Shown here in pieces: positions 36,205-44,965 of a DNA stretch of 64,000 nucleotides (position 1 is the stretch's first letter; each line of letters opens with the position of its first letter). Origin of the DNA: Saprospiraceae bacterium (GTDB lineage Bacteria; Bacteroidota; Bacteroidia; Chitinophagales; Saprospiraceae); contig JADJTQ010000011.1 of the NCBI GenBank assembly GCA_016711125.1, positions 12,772 through 76,771 of the forward strand. Reading direction: 5' to 3'. The notes beneath the pieces were generated by a model. It saw nothing but the letters and a program-made list of their open reading frames with translations, was not told the DNA's origin and did not search any database. The position numbers and the translations under genes are program-made.

Positions 36205-36504
36205 ATGAACAATGAAATCGAAATTATCGATTTAGAGGCTTATAGCAAAGTCGGTAAACCAGTACCACGTAAAAAGCGATACAGAATCAGGATTGATCGT
36301 GAGCACTATATCGTTGACCAGGAATGCATGTTAGGGCGTGAGCTCCTTAAATTGGCAGGTAAAAACCCGATTGAAAAGTACCAATTAAATCAGAAGATCA
36401 GGGGTGGTCATGTAAAGAAGATTCAGTACGATGAAGAGGTGTGTTTCACATCTCCTGGTGTTGAACGATATATGACTCTACCACTAGACCAGACCGAAGG
36501 CTGA
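36205..36504 (+). CDS. Ubiquitin-like protein (multiubiquitin family), ends in Gly
   Basis: The ATG at 36205 gives 99 residues. The beta-grasp part reads RYRIRIDREHYIVDQECMLGRELLKLAGKNP, then YQLNQKIRGG and KIQYDEEVCFTSPGVERY, as in the multiubiquitin (PF14452) family, here with a single domain. The chain ends DQTEG, that is with a C-terminal Gly, so the form made by the ribosome could be adenylated by an E1 without trimming. It opens a four-gene operon with E2-like, JAB-E1 and DUF6527 proteins, a set known as a bacterial ubiquitin-like conjugation pathway. Targets are unknown. Confidence 0.8.
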   Translation: MNNEIEIIDLEAYSKVGKPVPRKKRYRIRIDREHYIVDQECMLGRELLKLAGKNPIEKYQLNQKIRGGHVKKIQYDEEVCFTSPGVERYMTLPLDQTEG

Positions 36505-36899
36505 TGAGACGACTCTTCCACTTGCCCGAGCAAGACGTAGAGTATTTAGAAGTATCAGGTTTACCATGGGAAACAATTATCAGTAATGGCAATTGGTTGT
36601 TGGTTCATAATTTCTCTATTCCTAGAGGCTACAATGAGGAAGAGGCATCTATTGCACTTAGGCTAGATCCTGGTTATCCCACTTCCCAAATTGATATGGT
36701 TTACTTTCACCCTCATCTTGTTAGATCGGATGGAAAAATGATCCGAGCATTGGCAATGCAGCAACTTGATGGCAAGCAATGGCAGAGGTGGTCCAGGCAT
36801 CGCACCCATTCCAATCCATGGCGTCCTGATGTTGACTGTATTTCTACCCACATATCCTTAGTCGATTACTGGTTAAATCGCGAGTTGCAATTGAGATGA
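36504..36899 (+). CDS. E2-like protein (Prok-E2_E type)
   Basis: 131 residues beginning one base inside the previous stop (TGATG). Features of the prokaryotic E2 family: LRLDPGYPTSQIDMVYFHPHL, then QWQRWSRHR and NPWRPDVDCISTHISLVDYWL. There is only one cysteine, Cys112 in DVDCIS, at a place where related proteins often have no cysteine, so whether it is the thioester residue is open; His-rich HRTHS and STHIS flank it. The gene order Ubl-E2-JAB/E1 supports the role as carrier of the ubiquitin-like protein. Confidence 0.75.
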   Translation: MRRLFHLPEQDVEYLEVSGLPWETIISNGNWLLVHNFSIPRGYNEEEASIALRLDPGYPTSQIDMVYFHPHLVRSDGKMIRALAMQQLDGKQWQRWSRHRTHSNPWRPDVDCISTHISLVDYWLNRELQLR

Positions 36900-38293
36900 A
36901 TAACATGACAAGAACTAGCATCCGTATATCAGGCAAAATGTATGAAATTTTGAAGGACCATCTATTTCCAGGTGACAAGAAGGAATCGGTTGCGCTCGCA
37001 TTTTGTGGCCGTCATGTCTATGAGCAAACAAATTTATTTTTGGTTCATAAATTAGTTCTAATCCCGGATGAACACTGCAAAACAAGAGAGACTGACCGTA
37101 TCACATGGTCTACCGAATTTCTATTTACCCACTTATCGCAAGCGGTTAAAAGGGGATGGGCAGTTATTAAAATTCATAGCCATCCTAGTGGTTTTCAACA
37201 CTTTTCATCAACAGATGACCACGCCGATACTGATTTGTTTGCATCTATTTATGGCTGGATGGGCACTGACGACCCTCATGGAAGTATGGTGATGCTGCCT
37301 GACGGCACTATGTTTGGCAGAGTCGTAAAACCTAATTTGACTTTTGAACCATTTCATAGAATTAGTGTCGCAGGAGATAATCTACTATTTTGGGATAATG
37401 ATGGCATTCCCAAACAGAATTCACCTTTTACTAAAAGAACCGAGCAAACTTTTGGAAAGGGTACCACAGATTTATTAAAAAGACTTAAAATTGGAGTCAT
37501 TGGTTGTTCAGGAACAGGAAGCCCAACAATAGAGCAACTTGCCAGATTGGGAGTTGGAAACCTGGTTCTAATTGACCCAGATATAGTAGAAACAAAAAAC
37601 CTTAATCGTATTCTAAATACCACCATGGCTGACGCCCAAGAAGGAAGATATAAGGTAGATGTCATTCACGATGCATTAAGTAGAGTAGCACTTGGTACAA
37701 AGGTTACGACATTTAATGCCAATATTTACGACAGTCAAGAAATATTGGATACATTGATACAATGTGATGTCCTTTTTGGGTGTGTCGATTCCATCGATGG
37801 CAGACATTTGCTAAATCAAATTTCATCATTCTATTTAATTCCATACTTTGATCTGGGGGTTAAAATAACAGCTGATGGCGAGGGTGGTATAGATCAAATC
37901 AGCGGATCCATTCATTATATACAACCGGGAGGTAGTTCTTTGATGAGCCGTGGTCTGTATACAAGCGAAGCCTTACGTGCTGCTGCGATATATCGTACCA
38001 ATGTCGGCATTTATAATGACCAACGAAAATTAGGTTATCTAGTAAATGTCATTGTTGAAAGTCCTGCTGTAATAAGCATTAATATGCAATTATCTAGCAT
38101 GGCGGTCAATGAATTTCTCGCACGAGTGCACCCCTATAGATATGACTCCAACAGTGAGTTTGCAATTCTCCGCATAAGCATGACCGATAGTTATCTCCAA
38201 CGGGAGACCGATGGTACCCCGGATGCTTATCTTGAGCGATTTGTTGGAAGAGGGAATATGATACCATTCTTAAACATGCCAGAATTCAGATGA
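36896..38293 (+). CDS. JAB (JAMM) deubiquitinase-like domain fused to ThiF/E1 adenylyltransferase
   Basis: 465 residues. Residues 1-150 are a JAB domain with JAMM motif HSHP (94-97) and S-x-x-D at 104-108, and a possible catalytic Glu30. Residues about 195-440 are an E1/ThiF domain: nucleotide-binding GVIGCSGTGSP (200-210), LVLIDPDIV (223-231), NLNR ending at Arg238, and FGCVDSIDGRHLLNQI. The fusion can both activate the ubiquitin-like protein and process or remove it. It overlaps the E2-like gene by 4 bases and the DUF6527 gene by 4 bases, the tight coupling expected of a stoichiometric pathway. Confidence 0.85.
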   Translation: MNNMTRTSIRISGKMYEILKDHLFPGDKKESVALAFCGRHVYEQTNLFLVHKLVLIPDEHCKTRETDRITWSTEFLFTHLSQAVKRGWAVIKIHSHPSGFQHFSSTDDHADTDLFASIYGWMGTDDPHGSMVMLPDGTMFGRVVKPNLTFEPFHRISVAGDNLLFWDNDGIPKQNSPFTKRTEQTFGKGTTDLLKRLKIGVIGCSGTGSPTIEQLARLGVGNLVLIDPDIVETKNLNRILNTTMADAQEGRYKVDVIHDALSRVALGTKVTTFNANIYDSQEILDTLIQCDVLFGCVDSIDGRHLLNQISSFYLIPYFDLGVKITADGEGGIDQISGSIHYIQPGGSSLMSRGLYTSEALRAAAIYRTNVGIYNDQRKLGYLVNVIVESPAVISINMQLSSMAVNEFLARVHPYRYDSNSEFAILRISMTDSYLQRETDGTPDAYLERFVGRGNMIPFLNMPEFR

Positions 38294-38682
38294 GAAATTC
38301 AGTGTATAAATTTTGGGCTTGGCTAACTTATCCCTTTGTCCTTCTTAGAAAATTTTTTAATAAGACAAAACATCCTACGCCTTCCATTGATCGTGCTAGA
38401 GTGGTTATCACTTACATGTATCTTGATGAGGTACCTGATCGTTTTATGGAAGGCCGAGTCTATATTATCGGTCAGAAAGATCACCGTTGGGTATTAGCTT
38501 TTTGTTGTCCTTGTGGATGTGGTCAAATAATTCACCTGAACCTATTGCCAGAAGCAAGCCCCTGTTGGTCTTTTAGTATTGGGAAAGGGCGTATATCAAT
38601 AACGCCCTCAATTCGAAGAATAAATGGTTGTCACAGTCACTTTCTAATCAAACATGGTCAAATTATTTGGACCAAAGGCTAG
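38290..38682 (+). CDS. DUF6527-type protein of the ubiquitin-like operon
   Basis: 130 residues. A hydrophobic start (FWAWLTYPFVLLRKFF) could attach it to the membrane. The core reads WVLAFCCPCGCGQIIHLNLLPEASPCW, then SITPSIRRINGCHSHFLIKHGQIIW, matching the DUF6527 family seen beside prokaryotic Ubl-E1 genes. The clustered CCPCGC and GCHSH suggest a bound metal ion. It is the last gene coupled to the operon (ATGA overlap). A role as ligase, protease or target adapter has no direct support in the sequence. Confidence 0.7.
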   Translation: MRNSVYKFWAWLTYPFVLLRKFFNKTKHPTPSIDRARVVITYMYLDEVPDRFMEGRVYIIGQKDHRWVLAFCCPCGCGQIIHLNLLPEASPCWSFSIGKGRISITPSIRRINGCHSHFLIKHGQIIWTKG

Positions 38683-38794
38683 TTACCCTCAGTGACTAAT
38701 GGAGTAGCTGTTTAAAACAGATTCTTACACAGACCTCTTTTTCCTTGACTTTACCCCCTTAAACTCCTATTTTGCAGTTTAGCAATTTGTCTAC

Positions 38795-40211
38795 ATGAAG
38801 CTTAGTCGTCTTATTCTCACTAATGTTAGGTGCTACAAGCATCTTGACCTGCCATTCATTGATACAGACGATGAGGGCAAGGACTATTTACGCATGAGGA
38901 CCATTATTCTAGGGTAATAATGGCACCGGCAAAAGCACAATACTGCGTTCGATAGCCCTCATTCTTTGTGGTAGTTCTGCCCTGGGTGAGCTTATTGGTG
39001 ATTCTGATAAGTGGATTAAGAGAGGAGCTAAATACTGTTCCATCGAAGCTCAACTTATTACTTCTCAAGGGGATCCACGTAAGGTCAAATTAGAAATTCT
39101 CTTGGGCGATAGTTTATCAAAGCTTATATCCCGAAACCAGGAAAGCCTTCGTGATTTAGATGAAGCGCTCGAGCATACCGATCGCAATTATTTGACCATC
39201 GGTTATGGCGTTAGCAGACGCATAGGCTCTGCCAATTTAAATGAGCGCAGTAGTAGCTTCAGCAACTTTCGAGCAGATAATGTATCCACACTTTTTCATG
39301 CAAATGCATCCCTTTTTCCATTAGAATCTTGGGTGATGGACCTTGACTACCGCGATGGTTCTAAAGGAATAGCGACGGTTAAGAAAGCCCTTAATCAGCT
39401 ACTTCCATCCGTGCAATATCATAGTATCGACAAGAAAAAGAAGGCTGTTCAATTTAAAACACAAGACGGTGTCCTTGCCTTTGATCAACTAAGTGACGGC
39501 TTTCAAATATCTGCCAATTGGATGGGTGATCTGCTATATAGAATTACTAGCACCTACCAAGATCACACCAACCCTTTAAAATCAAGATTTATTTTACTCA
39601 TCGATGAAGTGGCATTACATCTGCATCCGGAATGGCAACGTACGATCATCCAATCAATTTCTGATCTATTTCCAAATGCACAAATTATTGCTACTACCCA
39701 TTCTCCCTTTGTTGCCCAACAAGCCGGTCACAAAGAATTATTTACGATAATCCGTAAGGAAAATAAGGATCTCGATCTGTTCCATTATGAAAATGATCCC
39801 CGAAAACTCCTTATCCACCAAATCATTATGTCTGACCTTTTTGGCGTAGAGACTGATGAGTCTGTATTTGTCGAAGAAGCTAAGAATCAAGTTCGTCAGA
39901 TCAAAAAGGTAGGTTCCGACAAGAAACCATCATCTAGTGGCACTAGATCTAAAAAAGCCTCTTATGAAAAGACCAAGATTGCAGCCACTAGTGGAAAATC
40001 CTCAAGAAAAAAGTTAAAACCAGCTGCTACCAAAAGTAGCAGAAAACGCACTTCACAAGAACAAGAAGCTCTTAAAGTTCTAAAGGATCTTCAGGGAGTA
40101 GATTATGTAACAGATATATCGGCTTCGTATACCTCTCCTCAGCTACAGCAAAAGACTTCCGAGATATTGGCAATACTAAAAAAGGCCCGCGATGAGAAGG
40201 CTAAATCGTAA
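38795..40211 (+). CDS. OLD/Septu PtuA-like AAA ATPase (indel in the P-loop codons)
   Basis: The start MKLSRLILTNVRCYKHLDLPF is typical of RecF/OLD-type ATPases. The Walker A would be ILGNNGTGKST, but a T at about 38915 shifts the frame and gives TAATAA right after ILG; without it the protein is about 471 residues. Further motifs: LSDGFQ signature, Walker B FILLIDEVALHLHP, and ATTHSPFVAQQ as switch. The C-terminus is basic and Ser/Lys-rich (SSSGTRSKKASYEK). It overlaps the HNH nuclease gene by 20 bases. The pair resembles Septu (PtuA-PtuB) anti-phage systems. A single-base insertion within the most conserved motif suggests a sequence error or recent inactivation. Confidence 0.75.
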
Positions 40212-41049
40212 TCTCGATTCGGCATCCTTTCCACCTTCATTTACTGGGCCCAATAGACTGGCTTGGGAGCTTGAGTTGCTGCAACAGCAAAGAGAGATCA
40301 GACGCCAACCTACTGAAAAGCACAAGTTTCAAGCAAGCCGATGGAAGCAAGCAAAGGGTCAGCTGATCAGGGAAACTATCAACAAATGTGCCTATTGTGA
40401 AGTAAATTTCACTACAGTTGCCTATGGCGATGTCGAACATTACCGACCTAAAAGTATCTATTGGTGGCTGGCATATACATATTTTAACTATGCCCCCTCT
40501 TGTCAACTTTGTAATCAGAAGTTCAAAAAAGCAAATTTCCCGATTCCCTCAGCAGCTTTACAGGCTCCTTTGGTCAGAAAAAATAGTTCTGACAGTTATC
40601 TCAATCGCCTCGCCGGCTTTATTACACCCGATCCACTTGACGACACACTTGGACGGCCTTTTGCTGCCTTCACGGCTGATCATACTAACGAAAGACCATT
40701 ATCAATTGATCCTTATCTAGACGATCCCCTGGATTATTTTGCCTACGATCATGATGATAATGTCAAAGAAGTTTGGATTATACCATTGAATAACACTGTC
40801 TCCGGCATCGCTCTTTCCTGCATTGATCTATATGGCCTAAATCGAAAAGATCTTCGGACCAAGAGATATCAAGCACTATTCAATTATCGAGCCGTTAGAG
40901 AAATAGTAGAAATTACAACTCCTGGATCTCGTCCAAATAGGGCAGCTCGCGCAAGTCTACAGTTATTGCTGATGGACAATGCTGAATTTCTTGGTATGTA
41001 TCAACATTATGAAACTCGTCCTGTTGATCCAGTTCCGGATATTATATGA
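40192..41049 (+). CDS. HNH nuclease, Septu PtuB-like
   Basis: 285 residues. The HNH site is clear: CAYCE (66-70), DVEHYRPKS (80-88, Glu82-His83), CQLCNQKFKK (104-113), then the long C-terminal region of the PtuB-type nucleases (DPYLDDPLDYFAYD, TIDLYGLNRKDL-like ALSCIDLYGLNRKDLRTKRYQ). It is coupled to the ATPase by a 20-base overlap. It should cut nucleic acid when released or activated by the ATPase. It ends 8 kb of defence-type genes in one direction starting at 36205. Confidence 0.8.
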   Translation: MRRLNRNLDSASFPPSFTGPNRLAWELELLQQQREIRRQPTEKHKFQASRWKQAKGQLIRETINKCAYCEVNFTTVAYGDVEHYRPKSIYWWLAYTYFNYAPSCQLCNQKFKKANFPIPSAALQAPLVRKNSSDSYLNRLAGFITPDPLDDTLGRPFAAFTADHTNERPLSIDPYLDDPLDYFAYDHDDNVKEVWIIPLNNTVSGIALSCIDLYGLNRKDLRTKRYQALFNYRAVREIVEITTPGSRPNRAARASLQLLLMDNAEFLGMYQHYETRPVDPVPDII

Positions 41050-41206
41050 AAGAATCCTGATCCGTCTCCCTATTGTCTACTAGTAAGCTTTTGGCTTACC
41101 CTTTGGGTGTTTCGTTCCCATTAAATCAACCTTTCGTGGAATCATTTCATGCATTACAGTTGTTTGTAACATATACTTATTTATTTCATACCAAAAAAAT
41201 GTGTCA

Positions 41207-41536
41207 ATGGGTAAATTCGAAATCAATCCTACTAAATCCGGACAGTTCAGATTCAATCTAAAAGCGTCAAATGGCCAAATCATACTGACCAGTGAGTCAT
41301 ACACCACGAAACCATCTTGCTTGAATGGCATCGAGTCAGTAAGAACTAATTCGCAAATTGGCTCTAGATATGAGAGACTCACCGCCCGAGATGGGAGTCC
41401 ATACTTTAATCTGAAGGCTAGCAACGGTCAAATTATAGGCACCAGTGAGATGTACTCCAGCACGGCTTCACGAGAAACAGGTATTGTTTCCGTCAAGACC
41501 AATGCTCCTACTGCCACCATTGTCGATAACACCTAG
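41207..41536 (+). CDS. YegP-like protein, tandem DUF1508, copy 1
   Basis: The ATG at 41207 matches the family start MGKFEI; a GTG two codons earlier is less likely. Two DUF1508 repeats: GQFRFNLKASNGQIILTSESY and SPYFNLKASNGQIIGTSEMY, each followed by a helix (SCLNGIESVRTNS, ASRETGIVSVKTNAPTA). YegP-type proteins are small, soluble and of unknown function. A paralogue about 85% identical lies at 44966. Confidence 0.85.
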   Translation: MGKFEINPTKSGQFRFNLKASNGQIILTSESYTTKPSCLNGIESVRTNSQIGSRYERLTARDGSPYFNLKASNGQIIGTSEMYSSTASRETGIVSVKTNAPTATIVDNT

Positions 41537-41545
41537 AAATCTTAT

Positions 41546-41579
41546 TCCACGAGGAAACCGGTTCCTGGTCCATCGTGGA
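41546..41579. terminator. Hairpin after yegP copy 1
   Basis: TCCACGA ... TCGTGGA closes a loop that itself contains GGAAACCGGTTCC, giving a two-tier hairpin nine bases after the stop. No T-tract, so termination is uncertain. Confidence 0.4.
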
Positions 41580-41633
41580 TATTCAAATTAAACTAAGGAA
41601 ACAGACCTAGCATAAATGCAGCCCAACTGACCT

Positions 41634-42646
41634 ATGCAAAGAGAAATAAATGAACTCGTAGCTGATACCCTTTTAAATTATTCTTCTACAGAGGAACATT
41701 TCGACTTTTTCGACTCCTTTCAGGAGATTCAAGATTATATCCACAATTGTCTTATTTGTGGTAAGCCAATTGACCGATCTTCTATAGAGCACATTTTGCC
41801 AAAATGGTTGCATAGGTCAATTGGTAAAAGGGATACAAAATTTATACTTCCTAACAAGACAATAATTGATATTAAGTACCTTAAAATTCCATGTTGTGAA
41901 AAGTGTAACACAGGTCCATTGTCTTCTCTCGAACAAAGAGTGAAAAAATATTTACTGCGGGTAAACTAAAACTCAGTCAATCACAACAGGTAGATGTCTT
42001 CCAATGGACTCTCAAATTATATGTGGGTTGTCTTATAAAGCTGGCTTCACTCGACGATAGAAGTAAATCGGAAGCTGTCTCTGGTTCAATCATAGGTAAG
42101 CCGGACCAGTTGAATTACTATCATAATCTGTTTGCACTTCTAAAGACGATTAAGTATCCCATCAAATTTCTAAACTTTGTTCCATTTTCACTTTTCACTT
42201 ACGAAGTTGATTATCAAGGAGGAAATTTTGAATTCATATTCCAGATGGAGTTTAAAGTCCCTACACTATGCTTTGCAGTTGGAAAATTGGCGTTTGTCGT
42301 TGCTTTAAATGATGCGGGCTCAATCAGAAAACACTTAACAGTTGATTATTTACATAAACAGAAGAAAATCTATGTTCCTCAACTTCTTGATTTCTTTGCC
42401 AGAGTCAGTACTTTATATACATTACGCATACCGCAGGGCTCTTATCTCATTAGCCATCTTAAAAATACTCAGCCGCGCATGTCATTGATTCCAAACCCTA
42501 ATTCAGAGAAGCAAGATCTATTTGAAGAGTGGGACCATACTCGATATATTTACTTCCTTGAGAGTTATATTGGAAACATTGGGGGTAGGGTCGTTGAGGG
42601 GCCCAACTCAAGTGTCAGAATTGATTACAACACATTGACAATGTAG
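41634..42646 (+). CDS. HNH endonuclease with long C-terminal domain, frameshift at an A-run near 41945
   Basis: The first frame (41634-41969) has an HNH_5-like site: CLICGK (39-44), IEHILPKWLH (51-60) and CCEKCNTGP (87-95). At the run GAAAAAATA (41942-41950) the reading changes: the next frame continues KIFTAGKLKLSQSQQ to the stop at 42646 and holds about 230 residues of a mixed alpha/beta domain (QWTLKLYVGCLIKLASL, LNFVPFSLFTYEVDYQG). An indel in the A-run explains it. The gene stands alone within the defence-type region. Confidence 0.65.
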
Positions 42647-42669
42647 CCCTGTAAGATAGATTTCTTTGG

Positions 42670-43308
42670 ATGGGTAAACTTTTCATTACGATTTGCCTTT
42701 GTTATCTTGGCATGTATGGCCTTATCATTTGGGCATGGTTGATAGTTATGTTTCAGAAAGTTAAGACCTGGTCAATTAGAGTCTTCCTATATTCTATTAT
42801 TGTCACTATTATTTACTACAGTGCAAGATCACAAAACGACAAAATCTTGTGCTTTTCGGTCCTTGAAATTATTGGAATTATCTTCTTATTACTGAATGAG
42901 ATGAGAGACTATAACGTGAAGCAAGTGAATGATTACAACGCCGCTGTGTTTGACCAGAAAAGTAGCTTGCTTTCAAGAATCAGGGACCAGGAACGAAGAC
43001 AGTCAGCCAATCAAAATGATTTACCACTACTCCGGAATAATCTAAAGAAAATGGAAACCGACTATCTCTATGCCGAGCAATCAAAATTTCTTCAACTCGT
43101 GCTGGCTGTCTCGGTCTGGATCTTAACGTGCCTTTTCTTTAAGTTCGGAGGAGTTCATTTATCAATCAATGGTTGGCCTCCAGTTAGACCAGGCGGTTTC
43201 GGCCATCAACGACCAATCATTACTGCAGGTTACATATTTCTCTTTATGGCTTTTGCTATCCAACTTTGGTACGCCCTTGAAATCATACTAACATCGACTA
43301 TCATTTAG
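42670..43308 (+). CDS. Membrane protein of unknown function (about five helices, coiled coil)
   Basis: 212 residues. Three hydrophobic segments at the start (ICLCYLGMYGLIIWAWLIVMF; VFLYSIIVTIIYY; VLEIIGIIFLLL), a charged coiled coil of about 65 residues (RIRDQERRQSANQNDLPLLRNNLKKMETDYLYAEQ), and two more helices at the end (LVLAVSVWILTCLFF, YIFLFMAFAIQLWYALEIIL). It follows the HNH gene by 23 bases and may be co-transcribed; in a defence context it could be an effector, but nothing in it shows this. Confidence 0.6.
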   Translation: MGKLFITICLCYLGMYGLIIWAWLIVMFQKVKTWSIRVFLYSIIVTIIYYSARSQNDKILCFSVLEIIGIIFLLLNEMRDYNVKQVNDYNAAVFDQKSSLLSRIRDQERRQSANQNDLPLLRNNLKKMETDYLYAEQSKFLQLVLAVSVWILTCLFFKFGGVHLSINGWPPVRPGGFGHQRPIITAGYIFLFMAFAIQLWYALEIILTSTII

Positions 43309-43851
43309 GTCCTAAAAACCGTTAGCCATCAAAATTGGATAAATTGGTTGGGCTGTCGTCAATCCAGACTTCATCTTTTTCAAAAAATCCGGGCAGATCC
43401 CTGCCTTTAAAGCAGGGATCTAAAAGAACACGATCAAATAGTAAGGGTTTAATCTTAAAGGATATGTTCAACCAACCAAAGTGCCCGGATCTGATCTATT
43501 ACCAAACTCATGATAAGTACACCGAATCAATATTAGCTCTGGACCACAATATTCCATTTTAGCCGCGGGATCCGCAACTTCACAATCAATTACTTTATAA
43601 AAAAATGTAATGTGTTTAATGAGCATGTTCAGAGATAGCTACCCAAGATAGGATGGGATTATGGCACGTCAAAGGCATTATGCCACCAACACAAAGATCC
43701 TGCAACAATACAGGATCTTTGTGTTTTCATGGGGTGATAACCACAAGCATTTGTATCCTCCACAGCAAAGGCCATGCCTTAAAAAGTATCCCTTCGATAA
43801 CACCTTACGTCATCAAGAATGATTACTTCTTAACGTGTACGATCTGGGTCA
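43309..43851. other. Intergenic region with a 9-base hairpin
   Basis: No supported gene in 540 bases. GATCCCTGC-CTTTAAA-GCAGGGATC (43396-43420) is a perfect 9-base hairpin 90 bases after the membrane protein. A frame at 43335-43562 is open but includes this hairpin and has no protein-like pattern. Confidence 0.4.
43689..43728 (+). terminator. Strong terminator
   Basis: Perfect 14-base stem ACACAAAGATCCTG / CAGGATCTTTGTGT with loop CAACAATA, then TTTC. It would end transcripts from the membrane protein side. Confidence 0.75.
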
Positions 43852-44367
43852 TCAACTAAAATAGCATCGTCCCTTATCCCGCTTGAGTTGCTTGAGATCG
43901 ACCGGAAGCATCTTTGAACAATACTCGTTATCATTTTGATCGATACACCCAAGCATGATTTTATTGTTATCTCCAAGTTTATCTTCGATCACCAAAAATA
44001 GATCATAGCCTCCTATCCAAACATCCACAATTTGTTCCCCTGGTCCCAGTGTATGTGGCAAGCTTATATTATGCATTGCTACCGGATAATTTGCTGAAAC
44101 ACCTTGAAGATAGTGTCTTCGAATACCTAAAAAGAGAGCACTTACGGTGACAGGTACTCGATCTAAGTTTTTGATGACAAGATGTATCGAGATGCTTTGA
44201 TCACCATCGGAGTTTTGAAAGAACCCCTTGGGTTTTGCAGCGGAGTTTTGATTATCAGTAATGGTCAATTTTAGTTTCCGCTTTTTCTTCTGCTTCTGGT
44301 ATACGAAAGCGGTTACAACGCACCCCGATGCAAAGAAGAGTATTCCCAAGACAATTGAAATGATCAT
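43852..44367 (-). CDS. Small membrane-anchored protein of unknown function (171 aa)
   Basis: One N-terminal transmembrane segment (MIISIVLGILFFASGCVVTAFVY) followed by a basic stretch (QKQKKKRKLKL) and a beta-rich soluble domain (SISIHLVIKNLDRVPVTVSALFLGI ... GGYDLFLVIEDKLGDN). The basic residues right after the helix place the domain in the cytoplasm. I recognise no family. It is the only minus-strand gene between 36078 and 45696. Confidence 0.6.
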   Translation of the reverse strand: MIISIVLGILFFASGCVVTAFVYQKQKKKRKLKLTITDNQNSAAKPKGFFQNSDGDQSISIHLVIKNLDRVPVTVSALFLGIRRHYLQGVSANYPVAMHNISLPHTLGPGEQIVDVWIGGYDLFLVIEDKLGDNNKIMLGCIDQNDNEYCSKMLPVDLKQLKRDKGRCYFS

Positions 44368-44479
44368 TGCTTTTCCAAATCATGCGAGAGATAATCCTCC
44401 ACGAACAAATATAGGAGTAAATAAAAGTTCAAAGGACTTGATTAAAACAAAACTATTCCACGCATGGTGCAGGATTGTT

Positions 44480-44585
44480 TGTTGGACAAAGCAAAATGTG
44501 CGGCACTCGAAAAGCTTTCGATCACCGCACAATCAAACCACAAAAAACCACAAAAATAATTTAAGCTTTTATCAGTACCATTAAG
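44480..44585 (+). repeat. Imperfect repeat around a TGTGCGG hairpin, copy A (copy B at 45540-45640)
   Basis: AAATGTGCGGCACTCGAAAAGCTTTCGATCACCGCACAATC has TGTGCGG/CCGCACA as an inverted repeat and CGAAAAGCTTTCG as an inner palindrome. Copy B has TGTGCGGTACCCGAAAAGCTTCAATTACCGCACA, and both are followed by a similar A-rich tail (CCACAAAAAACC / CCTAAAAAAACC). The two copies bracket the second YegP gene. Confidence 0.6.
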
Positions 44586-44618
44586 TATAAACATTTAGGT
44601 TACAGGCTGGTAAGGCAG

Positions 44619-44668
44619 AAGCCGGTTACCACGTTGAAACCCGGCTTTCCAGGTTTCAACGTGAGAAC
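44619..44668. other. Nested, mutually exclusive hairpins
   Basis: CACGTTGAAACC (44630-44641) pairs perfectly with GGTTTCAACGTG (44652-44663), extended by GGTT/AACC outside. AAGCCGG (44619-44625) can instead pair with CCGGCTT (44641-44647), which lies in the loop of the first stem. Alternative pairing of this kind is seen in attenuators and in folded recombination sites. 44368-44965 has no supported gene otherwise. Confidence 0.5.
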
Positions 44669-44965
44669 CATTACTAACGACCGACTAATGTCGTCAACTC
44701 ACGATTTTACTGGTGATTACCATACAGGTTGAGGTATACTTATTTCCGTTCAAAGATATTAGCATAGTTAATTCATTGTCAAACTTTAACATAGAATACC
44801 TCCCTTTCATGCATTGAGAATGCTGTGTACGATTTTTACTGAACCACCGGTGGTACAAGCCATTCTCGACCCGGTCTGGTTGAGCTATTGATCAAAGAAT
44901 GAACCTCTTAATGGCCCACGTTATTAGTATCTTACCGTATTCTTCACCATCAGACTATAATCTTT

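Noticed and set aside
36205..38682. Call as a Bil/ISG15-like antiviral ubiquitin system
   Set aside because: Gene set (multiubiquitin-type Ubl, Prok-E2_E, JAB-E1 fusion, DUF6527) differs from BilABCD, where JAB and E1 are separate and the Ubl is ISG15-like; only the broader Ubl-pathway call is supported.
43335..43562. Possible 75-residue protein
   Set aside because: It contains a perfect hairpin and no recognisable or conserved-looking pattern.
44619..44668. Integron attC site
   Set aside because: No RYYYAAC/GTTRRRY core pair and no integron-type integrase; kept only as a structured element.
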